DNA of 9,629 nt, taken from positions 1-9,629 of the forward strand of contig CAZJOA010000110.1 of the NCBI GenBank assembly GCA_964547515.1, given 5' to 3'. This DNA is from UBA11524 sp964547515 (GTDB taxonomy: Bacteria; Bacillota; Clostridia; Christensenellales; Aristaeellaceae). Position numbers and translations under genes: made by a program. Below the pieces are notes generated by a model. It saw nothing but the letters and a program-made list of their open reading frames with translations. It was not told the origin of the DNA and made no database searches. Each line of letters opens with the position of its first letter. Within the stretch, counting starts at the first letter, position 1. Below are positions 1-6,772 of this stretch, one piece after another.

Positions 1-366
1 CCCATTGGCGATGCACGGGCGGTTCAGGTCATACTGCCAGACGAAGGTCTGCCCGAAGGCATCCGTCACCGTGGCGACGGGCGCACCGGCGCTGTTCATG
101 GGCCAGGGCATGGGAACATCCTGCGCGGCCATCGGCCAGTCCACCTGATGGCCGCTCTGGTCGGTGATGACCAGGCGGGGCGCTTCCTCCGTCGGGGCGG
201 GGGTGTTGTGGGGGATCTGCTGATTCAGCTCGGTCAGCACGGTCTGTGCCGCCAGGTCGGATCGGTCCTCCGTCAGCAGGATGTGCCCGGCCATCCCGCC
301 CGCGCAGACGATGCACATCAGGCCGAGGGTCATCAGCAGCCGTCCCTTGGGCTTCTTTCTCTTCAT
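1..366 (-). CDS. membrane-anchored protein, N-terminal part (possible second sortase)
   Basis: An open frame of 122 codons starts at ATG 366 and continues past the window edge. A purine-rich ribosome-binding site (about 378-388, GGGGG core) lies 11 nt upstream. The gene starts 4 nt after the minor pilin stop, so it is almost certainly co-transcribed. The product begins with a basic stretch (KRKKPKGR) and one hydrophobic segment at residues 10-31, probably an uncleaved signal anchor. An extracellular region follows with the phrase TELNQQIPHNTPAPTEEAP. A single anchor, then a helix ending in QQIP and a Pro/Glu linker, resembles the N-terminus of class D-like or accessory sortases in clostridial pilus clusters. 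No catalytic His, Cys or Arg box lies inside the visible part, so the sortase assignment is inference from N-terminal architecture and gene order. It could be another membrane accessory protein. Confidence 0.6.
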   Translation of the reverse strand, partial: MKRKKPKGRLLMTLGLMCIVCAGGMAGHILLTEDRSDLAAQTVLTELNQQIPHNTPAPTEEAPRLVITDQSGHQVDWPMAAQDVPMPWPMNSAGAPVATVTDAFGQTFVWQYDLNRPCIANG

Positions 367-370
367 GGCG

Positions 371-1321
371 TCAGGCGCTTTCCCCCTTGCTGCCGCGCTG
401 ACGCAGCCATCCCAGACAGAAGAGCACGATGCCGATGCCCGCGAGCACGGTCACGGGCGTCCAGTCCGAGCCGGTCTTGGGCAGATCCGGATCGACCGGC
501 TTCACGGGCGGGGTCGTGCGGATGTTGGTGATGACGATCAGCTGATCCTCGGCGGAAATGCTCACCGTGTAGCCCTCGGGCACGTTGCGCTCGATGACCG
601 TCCAGGTGTAGCGGGTGTCCAGCGCCGTCCAGGTGTGCCGCCAGTTGTTCGCCTTGCTCAGGGTCACGGTGTCGTGCAGCATGCCGTCGCTGTACAGCTC
701 GACCTCCACGCTGACGGGGCGGTCGTAGGCATCGCTGTCGTCCCAGACCTTGAGCACGGTCAGGTCGCGGTGTTCCACGGGGCTGATGTCCCATTTGGGG
801 GTCATGGTCACGTCGTAGTCCCACCAGCCCGCGTCGTTGCGGTTGGGCAGGACGATCAGCGTGGGCTTGGGCGTGCAGATCTGCTCATCGGTGCTGACGC
901 TCTGTCCGACGACGAGGTACAGCCCGGCGCGCAGGCCGGCGAAGGTGACTGTCCGCAGGCGGGTCTCCCCGGTGGCGACGGCGGACAGGTGATCCGCCTC
1001 GGCGTAGCTGGTCAGGGTGTTGGCGAGGTCCTGCCATTCGCTGCTGGACAGGTCATTGCGCAGGCTGATGCTGTAGCCGTCGAACGGGGCAACGGGCGTG
1101 AACGCGGCTGACGCATCCACCGTGGCGACATGGTACAGGCGGAAGGTCACGGCATCGGGGATGGATGCATCGCCGGCATACTGGATGGTCAGCGAGGTGG
1201 GCTTTGCGGGGTCAAGCAGGCGCGAGACCTCCGCGGACGCATGGGGATGCACCAGCGCAAGCAGGCACAGCAAACACGCCGTCAGCCGCAGCCTGAGCAT
1301 GGATCGCCTGCGCATGTGCAT
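371..1321 (-). CDS. minor pilin / accessory surface protein with Cna_B domain and LPKTG signal
   Basis: A 316-residue exported protein. A signal peptide with an Arg-rich start and hydrophobic core probably ends after the ASA at residue 30. An N-terminal beta-rich domain (about 31-180) ends in WDYDVTMTPK (167-176), which resembles the pilin motif WxxxVxVYPK and keeps the lysine. A Cna_B domain spans about 185-268: candidate isopeptide Lys191, E-box Glu244 in WTVIERNVPEGY, and partner Asn266 are all present. The C-terminus is a complete sorting signal: LPKTG (280-284), hydrophobic segment, basic tail. ATG 1321 is preferred because AAGGA sits 5 nt upstream; GTG 1324 in the same frame and ATG 1315 are alternatives. 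Placement after the class C sortase suggests a basal or accessory pilin joined to the shaft and then to the wall. The cell-surface pilin call is firm; the exact pilus position is inferred. Confidence 0.88.
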   Translation of the reverse strand: MHMRRRSMLRLRLTACLLCLLALVHPHASAEVSRLLDPAKPTSLTIQYAGDASIPDAVTFRLYHVATVDASAAFTPVAPFDGYSISLRNDLSSSEWQDLANTLTSYAEADHLSAVATGETRLRTVTFAGLRAGLYLVVGQSVSTDEQICTPKPTLIVLPNRNDAGWWDYDVTMTPKWDISPVEHRDLTVLKVWDDSDAYDRPVSVEVELYSDGMLHDTVTLSKANNWRHTWTALDTRYTWTVIERNVPEGYTVSISAEDQLIVITNIRTTPPVKPVDPDLPKTGSDWTPVTVLAGIGIVLFCLGWLRQRGSKGESA

Positions 1322-1326
1322 CACCG

Positions 1327-1331
1327 TCCTT
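1327..1331 (-). promoter_or_regulatory. ribosome-binding site of minor pilin
   Basis: The minus strand reads AAGGA, 5 nt before ATG 1321. It overlaps too closely with GTG 1324 for that codon to be favoured, so it decides the start. Confidence 0.65.
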
Positions 1332-1347
1332 TTTCAAAGCGTTGGGG

Positions 1348-2169
1348 TTATTTCCGGGGCTTGCGGGGGGCGAGCATCATCCAGACCATCCAGATCAGGA
1401 TGATGGGCGCGCCGATGGTCAGCGCGACGTTCATCGGGTCGATGAGCTCCGCGTCGCTGGTGAAGTGCAGCTTGGCGCGTACCTTGGCGTTGTCCACGCG
1501 ATGGCCGCGCACCAGCAGCCGATGGGAATTGATGCCGTAGGGCGTGCAGGTGACCAGCGTGCAGTAATCCTGCTCGGGGTCGATGTCCAGGCCGGACATG
1601 TCGGACGGCTCGACCACGAGGATCTGATCCACCTCGTAGGTCAGCGTCCTGTCGAGGACATAGAGCACGAAGGTGTCGCCGATCTCCATCTTGTCCAGGT
1701 CGGTGAAGAGCCTTGCGCTGGGCAAGCCGCGATGACCGCTGAGGGCGCAATGCGTCCCCGCGCCGCCGGTGGGCAGGGAAGTGCCCTCGATGTGCCCGAT
1801 GGCGATTTGCAGCACGCTCTCGCGCGTGGTGTGGTAGATGGGGAACTCGATGTTCAGCTTGGCGATTTTGATGCGCCCGATGATGCCATTTCCGGTCACG
1901 TTGAGGATGCTGTTGTACTCCGCCAGGGCGGCATCATCCATATGGAAGCGCATGGGATCAGCCGCCAGACGCTGATTATAGCCTTCGGCAGCGTTCCAAT
2001 ATTGCTGATAGCTGACCGTATCCAGCCGGGCGATGCTCTGGTTGTAGTCCACCACGACGCGGGATTGCACGCGGGAGTTCCACCAATCGGCCACGGTGGG
2101 ATACAGCAGCAAGGAGAGCCCTGCAATGAAAACCAGAGCGAGCATGAGGTTTGTGAGGTGCTTTTTCAT
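1348..2169 (-). CDS. srtC: class C sortase (pilin polymerase)
   Basis: A 273-residue membrane transpeptidase that cleaves pilin sorting signals and joins subunits by isopeptide bonds to a pilin lysine. It has an N-terminal membrane segment (about 7-24), a sortase core (about 95-224) and a C-terminal hydrophobic segment (about 247-266) with a basic tail; the two-anchor layout is typical of class C. Catalytic residues are visible: His146 in LSGHRGLP, Cys208 in TLVTCTPYG and Arg217 in SHRLLVRG. A DPM tripeptide at 71-73 fits the Asp-Pro-aromatic 'lid' that plugs the active site in class C enzymes, with Met where Trp or Phe is usual. The start at 2169 is chosen because AAGGAG lies 8 nt upstream; an in-frame ATG at 2193 would place that site inside the gene. 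Its neighbours, backbone pilin upstream and minor pilin downstream, are its likely substrates. Confidence 0.96.
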   Translation of the reverse strand: MKKHLTNLMLALVFIAGLSLLLYPTVADWWNSRVQSRVVVDYNQSIARLDTVSYQQYWNAAEGYNQRLAADPMRFHMDDAALAEYNSILNVTGNGIIGRIKIAKLNIEFPIYHTTRESVLQIAIGHIEGTSLPTGGAGTHCALSGHRGLPSARLFTDLDKMEIGDTFVLYVLDRTLTYEVDQILVVEPSDMSGLDIDPEQDYCTLVTCTPYGINSHRLLVRGHRVDNAKVRAKLHFTSDAELIDPMNVALTIGAPIILIWMVWMMLAPRKPRK

Positions 2170-2177
2170 CCAGAGTT

Positions 2178-2183
2178 CTCCTT
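2178..2183 (-). promoter_or_regulatory. ribosome-binding site of class C sortase
   Basis: A perfect AAGGAG on the minus strand with an 8-nt spacer to ATG 2169. It excludes the longer in-frame start at 2193. Confidence 0.85.
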
Positions 2184-2193
2184 GCTGCTGCAT

Positions 2194-2222
2194 CCGGGGC
2201 GGAGCGGAAGACCCCGCCCCGG
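2194..2222 (-). other. GC-rich intercistronic hairpin
   Basis: The 9-nt arm CCGGGGCGG (2194-2202) is perfectly complementary to CCGCCCCGG (2214-2222), with an 11-nt loop. It lies in the 81-nt gap between backbone pilin and sortase, the longest gap in the operon. In the transcribed direction it is followed by AUGCAGCAGC and the sortase ribosome-binding site, not by a U-tract. It is therefore better read as an mRNA-stability, processing or partial attenuation element than as an intrinsic terminator. A role in making pilin more abundant than sortase is inference. Confidence 0.7.
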
Positions 2223-2250
2223 GCAGCGTTTTGCATTGGGAATTTGCGTT

Positions 2251-3789
2251 TTAGTTCTCGGACGCGCGACGCTTGGTGACGATCAGCACGAATGCCGCCA
2301 GCACCAGCACACCGCCCACGGCGTACAGGATGGTCGTGCCCATGCCGCCGGTGGAGGGGAGGGAAGTGCCCTTATTGTTGTTGATCTTAACAACCTTGGT
2401 GGTGTAGGTCAGTGTATTCTGCTCTACGGTTGCGCCTTTGATTTCCACAGCCTGATCCGTAGTCAGCGGATTATAGCCGGGGAGGGCATCCGTCTCACGC
2501 AGATAGTAGGTATCGGCATCCAGACCGTCGATTTCGATTTTGCCATTGGCATTGGTGGTCAGCTTGTGGCTTTCGATGAAGGCATCAAGACGCGCGGCGA
2601 AAGCTTCGTCGGATTCACCTTCACCCTGTGTCGGCATGGCATCCCAGCTCACAAGCTTGCCATTCTGCACATTGGCGACCTTGGACTTGTCGTTGTTCAG
2701 CAGGATGAACTTAACGCCCACAAGGACATTCTGCTCGTTGCCATCAGCATACTTCAGCACGTCCATATCCCAGGTGTAGGTGATGGTCTCTTGGGTGGGG
2801 GTGTAGTTCGGGGTCGCATTGTCACCGTACTCAAGCTTGACCTTGTTGGGGTTGCCGGGCAGACCAACGACCGCGCTCTCGTTCACGGTGGCGGTGTAGG
2901 TCACTTCGATCTCCGTATCAGCCGCAAGGGTAGAAATGTATTCGTTGGTGAAAGCGATCTCAAAGGTGCAGCCATCGGTCAGGCCGGTGGTCGTGATGGT
3001 GAAATTGGTGTTCTCACCATCGATGGCTTTGACTTCAGTGTCACTGACCGTCACCTTGATGGAATCAGCCTTCAGCGTGAGGCCGGTGGACATCTCATCA
3101 TGCAGGGTGTAGTTTTCAGCGCCCTTCTTCACGGTGATGGTCGCCTTGAAGTCGACATCCTGCTTGATGTCAGCATCATTGTGGTCCTGCCACGCGGAAT
3201 TGGAATCTTCCAGAACTTTCTTCTCGATTTCGGGCGCTTCGTTCTTCTCGGTGATGACCGCATCGGGGTTCGTGGTGGTCAGCGCACACAGAGAACCCAG
3301 GGTGCTGGTGATGAAGTAATAGCCGTAGTCAAGACCGGTGGTGCTCACTGTGCCGGTGTCAGGATCCTTCGTGAGCGTGGCAGTTTCGGTCTTGCCCTCG
3401 AGCTTGGTGTACAGGAATGCGGCAAGTCCGGCAGCATCATTCGATTTGGCGGTCACAACATACATCCCGGTGTCGCCGACCTGCGTGAAGGTGAAGTACG
3501 TCGTGTCGTTTTTCAGATCGTTGAACCACGGGTCGGTTTCATAGATGGTGTATGCAACATTGTTAGCATTGTTAGCATCGAAAGCAGCGTTGAAGATTTT
3601 GTAAGCCTTATAGGTCTGACCCTCAACGGCTGCATTGACCGTGATAGAGCCGTCACTTGCCAGCAGCATGATGTAGTTGCTGAACTCTTCCTCGGGGACG
3701 GTCGTGTCCGCCACATCCGCAAACGCCGTCGCCATGCTCATCAGCATGAGCGCCGCCAGCAGCAGGCTGAGCCATTTCTTCATGTTCAT
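2251..3789 (-). CDS. backbone (major) pilin with fimbrial isopeptide D2 and Cna_B domains, LPSTG signal
   Basis: A 512-residue shaft subunit of the pilus. The signal peptide (1-24) ends in AFA. The N-terminal domain (about 45-180) contains QTYKAYKIFNA, common at the start of backbone pilins. ITEKN (179-183) followed by EAPEIEKK aligns by eye with the YPKN pilin motif and following linker of RrgB-like pilins, making Lys182 the likely inter-subunit lysine. A fimbrial isopeptide D2 domain follows (about 185-322; Lys191, Glu295 and Asn315 are plausible isopeptide residues). A Cna_B domain spans about 340-470, with Lys346 and the E-box Glu432 in YYLRETDALPGY. The C-terminus is LPSTG (477-481), hydrophobic segment and TKRRASEN. 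ATG 3789 has AAAGGAG 8 nt upstream; a longer frame from 3858 would overlap the tip gene. The gene is visibly less GC-rich than its neighbours, possibly reflecting high expression or diversification. Confidence 0.96.
   Translation of the reverse strand: MNMKKWLSLLLAALMLMSMATAFADVADTTVPEEEFSNYIMLLASDGSITVNAAVEGQTYKAYKIFNAAFDANNANNVAYTIYETDPWFNDLKNDTTYFTFTQVGDTGMYVVTAKSNDAAGLAAFLYTKLEGKTETATLTKDPDTGTVSTTGLDYGYYFITSTLGSLCALTTTNPDAVITEKNEAPEIEKKVLEDSNSAWQDHNDADIKQDVDFKATITVKKGAENYTLHDEMSTGLTLKADSIKVTVSDTEVKAIDGENTNFTITTTGLTDGCTFEIAFTNEYISTLAADTEIEVTYTATVNESAVVGLPGNPNKVKLEYGDNATPNYTPTQETITYTWDMDVLKYADGNEQNVLVGVKFILLNNDKSKVANVQNGKLVSWDAMPTQGEGESDEAFAARLDAFIESHKLTTNANGKIEIDGLDADTYYLRETDALPGYNPLTTDQAVEIKGATVEQNTLTYTTKVVKINNNKGTSLPSTGGMGTTILYAVGGVLVLAAFVLIVTKRRASEN
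3559..3576. repeat. 9-bp tandem duplication inside backbone pilin
   Basis: Two exact adjacent copies of ATTGTTAGC (3559-3567 and 3568-3576) encode the local repeat in DANNANNVAY (residues 71-80). The unit is a multiple of three, so slippage would change length without a frameshift. Confidence 0.75.
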
Positions 3790-3797
3790 GATTGTCT

Positions 3798-3804
3798 CTC
3801 CTTT
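3798..3804 (-). promoter_or_regulatory. ribosome-binding site of backbone pilin
   Basis: AAAGGAG on the minus strand, 8 nt before ATG 3789. It is among the strongest sites in the operon and fixes the start ahead of a canonical signal peptide. Confidence 0.88.
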
Positions 3805-3844
3805 TTGATTGGTGGGTCGTTGAGGAAAAGGGGGGCGGGCTGCA

Positions 3845-6733
3845 TCAAGGGTGAGCACGCACCCCCTTTTTGCGCAGGGTCATCAGCAGGCAGGCCAGGC
3901 CGCAGAGCAGCATGCCTGCCAGCAGGTAGGACGCAGTGCCAGCGCCGTTTGTCGCGGGCAGCTCCACGCCGGTGTGGTTGACGTACTCGCCGTTCCACAA
4001 GGGCGCACTGCCGTTGGGAACGACGTTCACCTTGTCGTAATCCACATACACCGTGTAGGTGTACCCGAAGGACAGGTAGCCGTCCGGCACATGGGTCTCC
4101 TGGAGCAGGTAGTGGTGTCCGGAGGGGATGCCCGTGAAGCTGACCCTGCCATTCGCGTCGGAAGTGGCTGTCAGGGTCATGACGCGTTCCACGCGCGAGC
4201 CATTGCCCTTGCAGATGGAGCAGGTGTCCGCATGGGTGAGGGTGAACACCGCGCCGGGCACGGCTCGACCGTAGTTGTCGACCTTGCGGAATTCCAGCTC
4301 AGCCAGGTAGCCGTGCACCGCCGGAACGGGGAATCCGATCTTCCGCTGATCGGAGATCGTCGTCTGACCGTTTTTCTCCTCCATCACGCGGTAGGTCAGC
4401 TCTGTCGTGCCGTTGGTGTCGTACACCTGGTTCTCGACAAAGGCTTCCTGCTCGTTTTCCAGCCGCACGCGGTATTTCAGCGTGTAGGTGTAGGTGGTCG
4501 TGCTGCCCGCAGTGGCTGTGGTGTAGGCGGAGTTCTTCAAGTCCCAGTGGATGGCGGACTGTTCGCCGACGAAGGTCGCGATGTTCTCGTCAGGCGGCGG
4601 ATTCGTGAGGTCACCGGACACAAGCTGATCGTCCTTGTTGTAGAAGCCGATGAACTCCACCATGCCCGTATCAGCGCCAACGCCGCTGGGAACGGGGTCT
4701 TCGGCGACCCAGTCGGCCTTGGAGGCCTCCTCGATGGTGCTCTTGATCTGGGAGAAGATGGCGGTGTAGGCATTTTTCAGGCCTTCGGTGTTCGTGCTGT
4801 CGTAGTAGTAGCCCGAGCCGATCTTGTCTCGCAGCCAGTTTTTGTACGACACGGAACTGGTTTCATCGCCGATCTCGTAGGTCGTGCCTGTGCGGTCCAC
4901 GATGGAGTGCGATTTTCCGACTGTACTGTCGATGTGCCCCTGAATGGTCTGTCCGCCGACATCAACGCCGATGGAGAAGATGGTCACGCCTTTGCTTTTG
5001 ATGGACGTAGCCATGCTGTGTGCACGGATGGCAGCTTTGTCGCTGTAGCTCGTGCCGTAGGAGCAGTATTTTCCAGTGACGAAATCGTAGAAGACACCAT
5101 CCGTGCCTTTGTCGCCGGTGGGAGTGTACGGATCGTAGCCTTTGTAGCCACTGCTGATGTAGGTGGTGGGGAAGCCGTCTGTCAGGAGGATGATGTACTT
5201 GTGCTCCTGATCCACCTTGCTCAGCATGTCGTAGCCCATCTTCAACCCAGCCTCGACGTTGGTGAAACGGTTATGAGACTCCGCGTAATTGGTTTGGTTG
5301 ATGATTGTGCCTGTTTGCGTGCGCATGGTGTTTTTGAGTGCGGTGGCCTGAGCGCTGTTTTGGCACGTGGATAAATCAAAGATTTTGTGCGCATCCGTGT
5401 TGAAGGCCACATAGCCGACCTTGCTCACCACGCTGGTTTGTTGAGCAAACTGATCCAGGAAGTCCTCGGCAGCGTCCATGGCCGCAGCGTATCGGGTTTG
5501 CCCGCCGAAATTGTCGTTCATCGTGTTGGAGATGTCCATGACGATGACGACGGCCATGTTCGGCTCGGAATAGACCTCCTCGATCTTCTGCTGGGTCTGG
5601 ACGGTCAGCGTGATGTCGAACACGTTCTCCAGGTTTGTTCCGCTGATGGTCTTGCTGACGGACACCTTGCCGTCGTCGCTCGTCTTTGTGCCGCCGAACT
5701 GGTCGACCTGCACCGCAGAGGGCGTTGAGCCGGGTGCAGCGGTGACGCGAGGGCTCGTCGCGCGGAGGGGAGCGTCCGCCGTGAGGACGGATGTGTCCGC
5801 CGTGTGCGTGCCCGCGTGGCTGTACGCCTCGAACCAGCCGCTGTTTTTCAGCGCGATCCAGTTCGTACCGTTGGCCACCTCGGAGACGCTTTCGTCGGGG
5901 GCAAGCAGGTCAGCCAGCAACTCCAGAAGCACGTCACGTTCGCCGGCGTTCAGCTCGCCCATCCCGTGGGAAGCCTGCACGCGCTGGATGAGGTCCGCGC
6001 CGACGGGGCCGATGTCCGCGCCCTGTGCGCCCTGCGCCGTGAGGTCGGCGATCGCGGCCAGGTAGGCCTCGTATGCGGACTGCTCGACCGTGGGAGTCGG
6101 CTCTTCACTGGGTTCAGCGGTCGGGGTCGGCTCTTCGGAGGGCTCAGCCGTGGGAGTCGGCTCTTCGGACGGTTCAGCCGTCGGGGTCGGCTCTTCGGAC
6201 GGCTCTTCGCTTGGCAAGGCCTCGTCCCCGCTGCCCTGGAACGCATCCGCCGCGATCTTGATCTCCTTGATCCCGTCCGCGAACGTGATGTCCAGCTTGG
6301 GGCACTGCGCGAAGGCCTTGGTGTCGATCTCCTCCAGCTTTTCGTTGGGGATGACCTTCTCCAGCTTGACGCAGTGGTAGAAGGCGGATGGCTTGATGAA
6401 CCGCACCTCCTTGCCCAGCACGAGGGTCTTGAGGTGGGGGTGTTCGGCGAAGGCCTTGGGGCCGATGGTGTGGATGTCATCCGGGATGACGACCTTTTCC
6501 GCGTCGCCGAGGTATTCGATCAGCACGCCGTCCTCCACGCGGAAGGGGTCGGGGACGGGGGTGGGGTCAATGTCTGCGGCGCTGGGTGAACGCGGGAAGC
6601 CCGGTGTGGGTGTGACGGCGATGATGCCTCCTGCGTTCCCGTCACCTCCGGGGGTGCTTTCGCCCCATGCGGTGGGCCAGGATGCAACCAGCAGCACAAG
6701 GGCTGTCAGCAGCGCAAGGCATTTTCTGCGCAT
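3845..6733 (-). CDS. pilus tip protein: LRR_5, Pro/Thr/Glu stalk, VWA, Cna_B, LPATN sorting signal
   Basis: A 962-residue exported protein, probably the adhesive pilus tip. Signal peptide 1-24. Residues 66-168 show three to four BspA-type leucine-rich repeats (pattern I..I...AF..C..L). An EEPTPTAEPS stalk covers about 175-216. A helical, uncharacterised segment spans 218-285. The VWA domain (about 390-665) has a complete MIDAS: DISNT at 400-404, Thr491 and Asp519 in LLTDG, so it can probably bind a divalent metal and a ligand. Flanking sequences VSVSKTISGTNLENVFDITL and the segment after 680 are typical of VWA pilins. A Cna_B domain (811-905) has Lys817 and E-box Glu879 in YLLQETHVPDGY, plus a CSIC pair at 838-841. 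The sorting signal is LPATN (925-929), hydrophobic segment and RKKGVRAHP. AAGGAGG lies 10 nt before ATG 6733. Tip position is inferred from VWA pilins such as PitA and RrgA. Confidence 0.93.
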   Translation of the reverse strand: MRRKCLALLTALVLLVASWPTAWGESTPGGDGNAGGIIAVTPTPGFPRSPSAADIDPTPVPDPFRVEDGVLIEYLGDAEKVVIPDDIHTIGPKAFAEHPHLKTLVLGKEVRFIKPSAFYHCVKLEKVIPNEKLEEIDTKAFAQCPKLDITFADGIKEIKIAADAFQGSGDEALPSEEPSEEPTPTAEPSEEPTPTAEPSEEPTPTAEPSEEPTPTVEQSAYEAYLAAIADLTAQGAQGADIGPVGADLIQRVQASHGMGELNAGERDVLLELLADLLAPDESVSEVANGTNWIALKNSGWFEAYSHAGTHTADTSVLTADAPLRATSPRVTAAPGSTPSAVQVDQFGGTKTSDDGKVSVSKTISGTNLENVFDITLTVQTQQKIEEVYSEPNMAVVIVMDISNTMNDNFGGQTRYAAAMDAAEDFLDQFAQQTSVVSKVGYVAFNTDAHKIFDLSTCQNSAQATALKNTMRTQTGTIINQTNYAESHNRFTNVEAGLKMGYDMLSKVDQEHKYIILLTDGFPTTYISSGYKGYDPYTPTGDKGTDGVFYDFVTGKYCSYGTSYSDKAAIRAHSMATSIKSKGVTIFSIGVDVGGQTIQGHIDSTVGKSHSIVDRTGTTYEIGDETSSVSYKNWLRDKIGSGYYYDSTNTEGLKNAYTAIFSQIKSTIEEASKADWVAEDPVPSGVGADTGMVEFIGFYNKDDQLVSGDLTNPPPDENIATFVGEQSAIHWDLKNSAYTTATAGSTTTYTYTLKYRVRLENEQEAFVENQVYDTNGTTELTYRVMEEKNGQTTISDQRKIGFPVPAVHGYLAELEFRKVDNYGRAVPGAVFTLTHADTCSICKGNGSRVERVMTLTATSDANGRVSFTGIPSGHHYLLQETHVPDGYLSFGYTYTVYVDYDKVNVVPNGSAPLWNGEYVNHTGVELPATNGAGTASYLLAGMLLCGLACLLMTLRKKGVRAHP
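6091..6210. repeat. 30-bp coding tandem repeats (EEPTPTAEPS stalk)
   Basis: Four 30-bp units (6091-6120, 6121-6150, 6151-6180, 6181-6210; the last diverges at its end) encode repeated SEEPTPTAEP on the minus strand. Units 1 and 3 begin TGGGAGTCGG while units 2 and 4 begin TCGGGGTCGG, indicating duplication of a 60-bp pair. The product is an extended acidic Pro/Thr spacer between the LRR and VWA parts. Copy number could vary between strains without a frameshift. Confidence 0.9.
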
Positions 6734-6743
6734 GGTATGCTAT

Positions 6744-6750
6744 CCTCCTT
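6744..6750 (-). promoter_or_regulatory. ribosome-binding site of tip protein
   Basis: AAGGAGG on the minus strand, 10 nt before ATG 6733, in the 39-nt gap after the signal-peptidase-like gene. It supports independent translation start of the tip gene within the operon. Confidence 0.85.
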
Positions 6751-6772
6751 CAGGCGTGTTTGTGGTGGGGGG

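Noticed and set aside
2194..2222. Reading the hairpin as an intrinsic terminator
   Set aside because: No U-tract follows in the transcribed direction and the sortase and minor pilin downstream need the same transcript; no other promoter was seen there.
3790..3858. Longer N-terminus for the backbone pilin starting at 3858
   Set aside because: It would overlap the tip gene stop, bury the signal peptide 23 residues inside, and ignore the AAAGGAG site ahead of ATG 3789.
1342..3981. An 879-codon plus-strand open frame across sortase, backbone pilin and the end of the tip gene
   Set aside because: It spans three real opposite-strand genes and their intergenic gaps; the translation is rich in His/Gly/Val without any recognisable domain, as expected of a shadow frame.
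4199..4222. DnaJ-type zinc finger from the CxxCxGxG match
   Set aside because: Only one copy occurs; the DnaJ fold needs four, and the surrounding sequence is a Cna_B domain.
3851..5374. A long plus-strand open frame opposite the VWA tip gene
   Set aside because: The minus-strand frame has signal peptide, VWA, Cna_B and sorting signal; the plus frame shows none of these features.
6091..6210. CRISPR-like repeat
   Set aside because: Units are contiguous without spacers and translate in frame into a Pro/Thr/Glu stalk.
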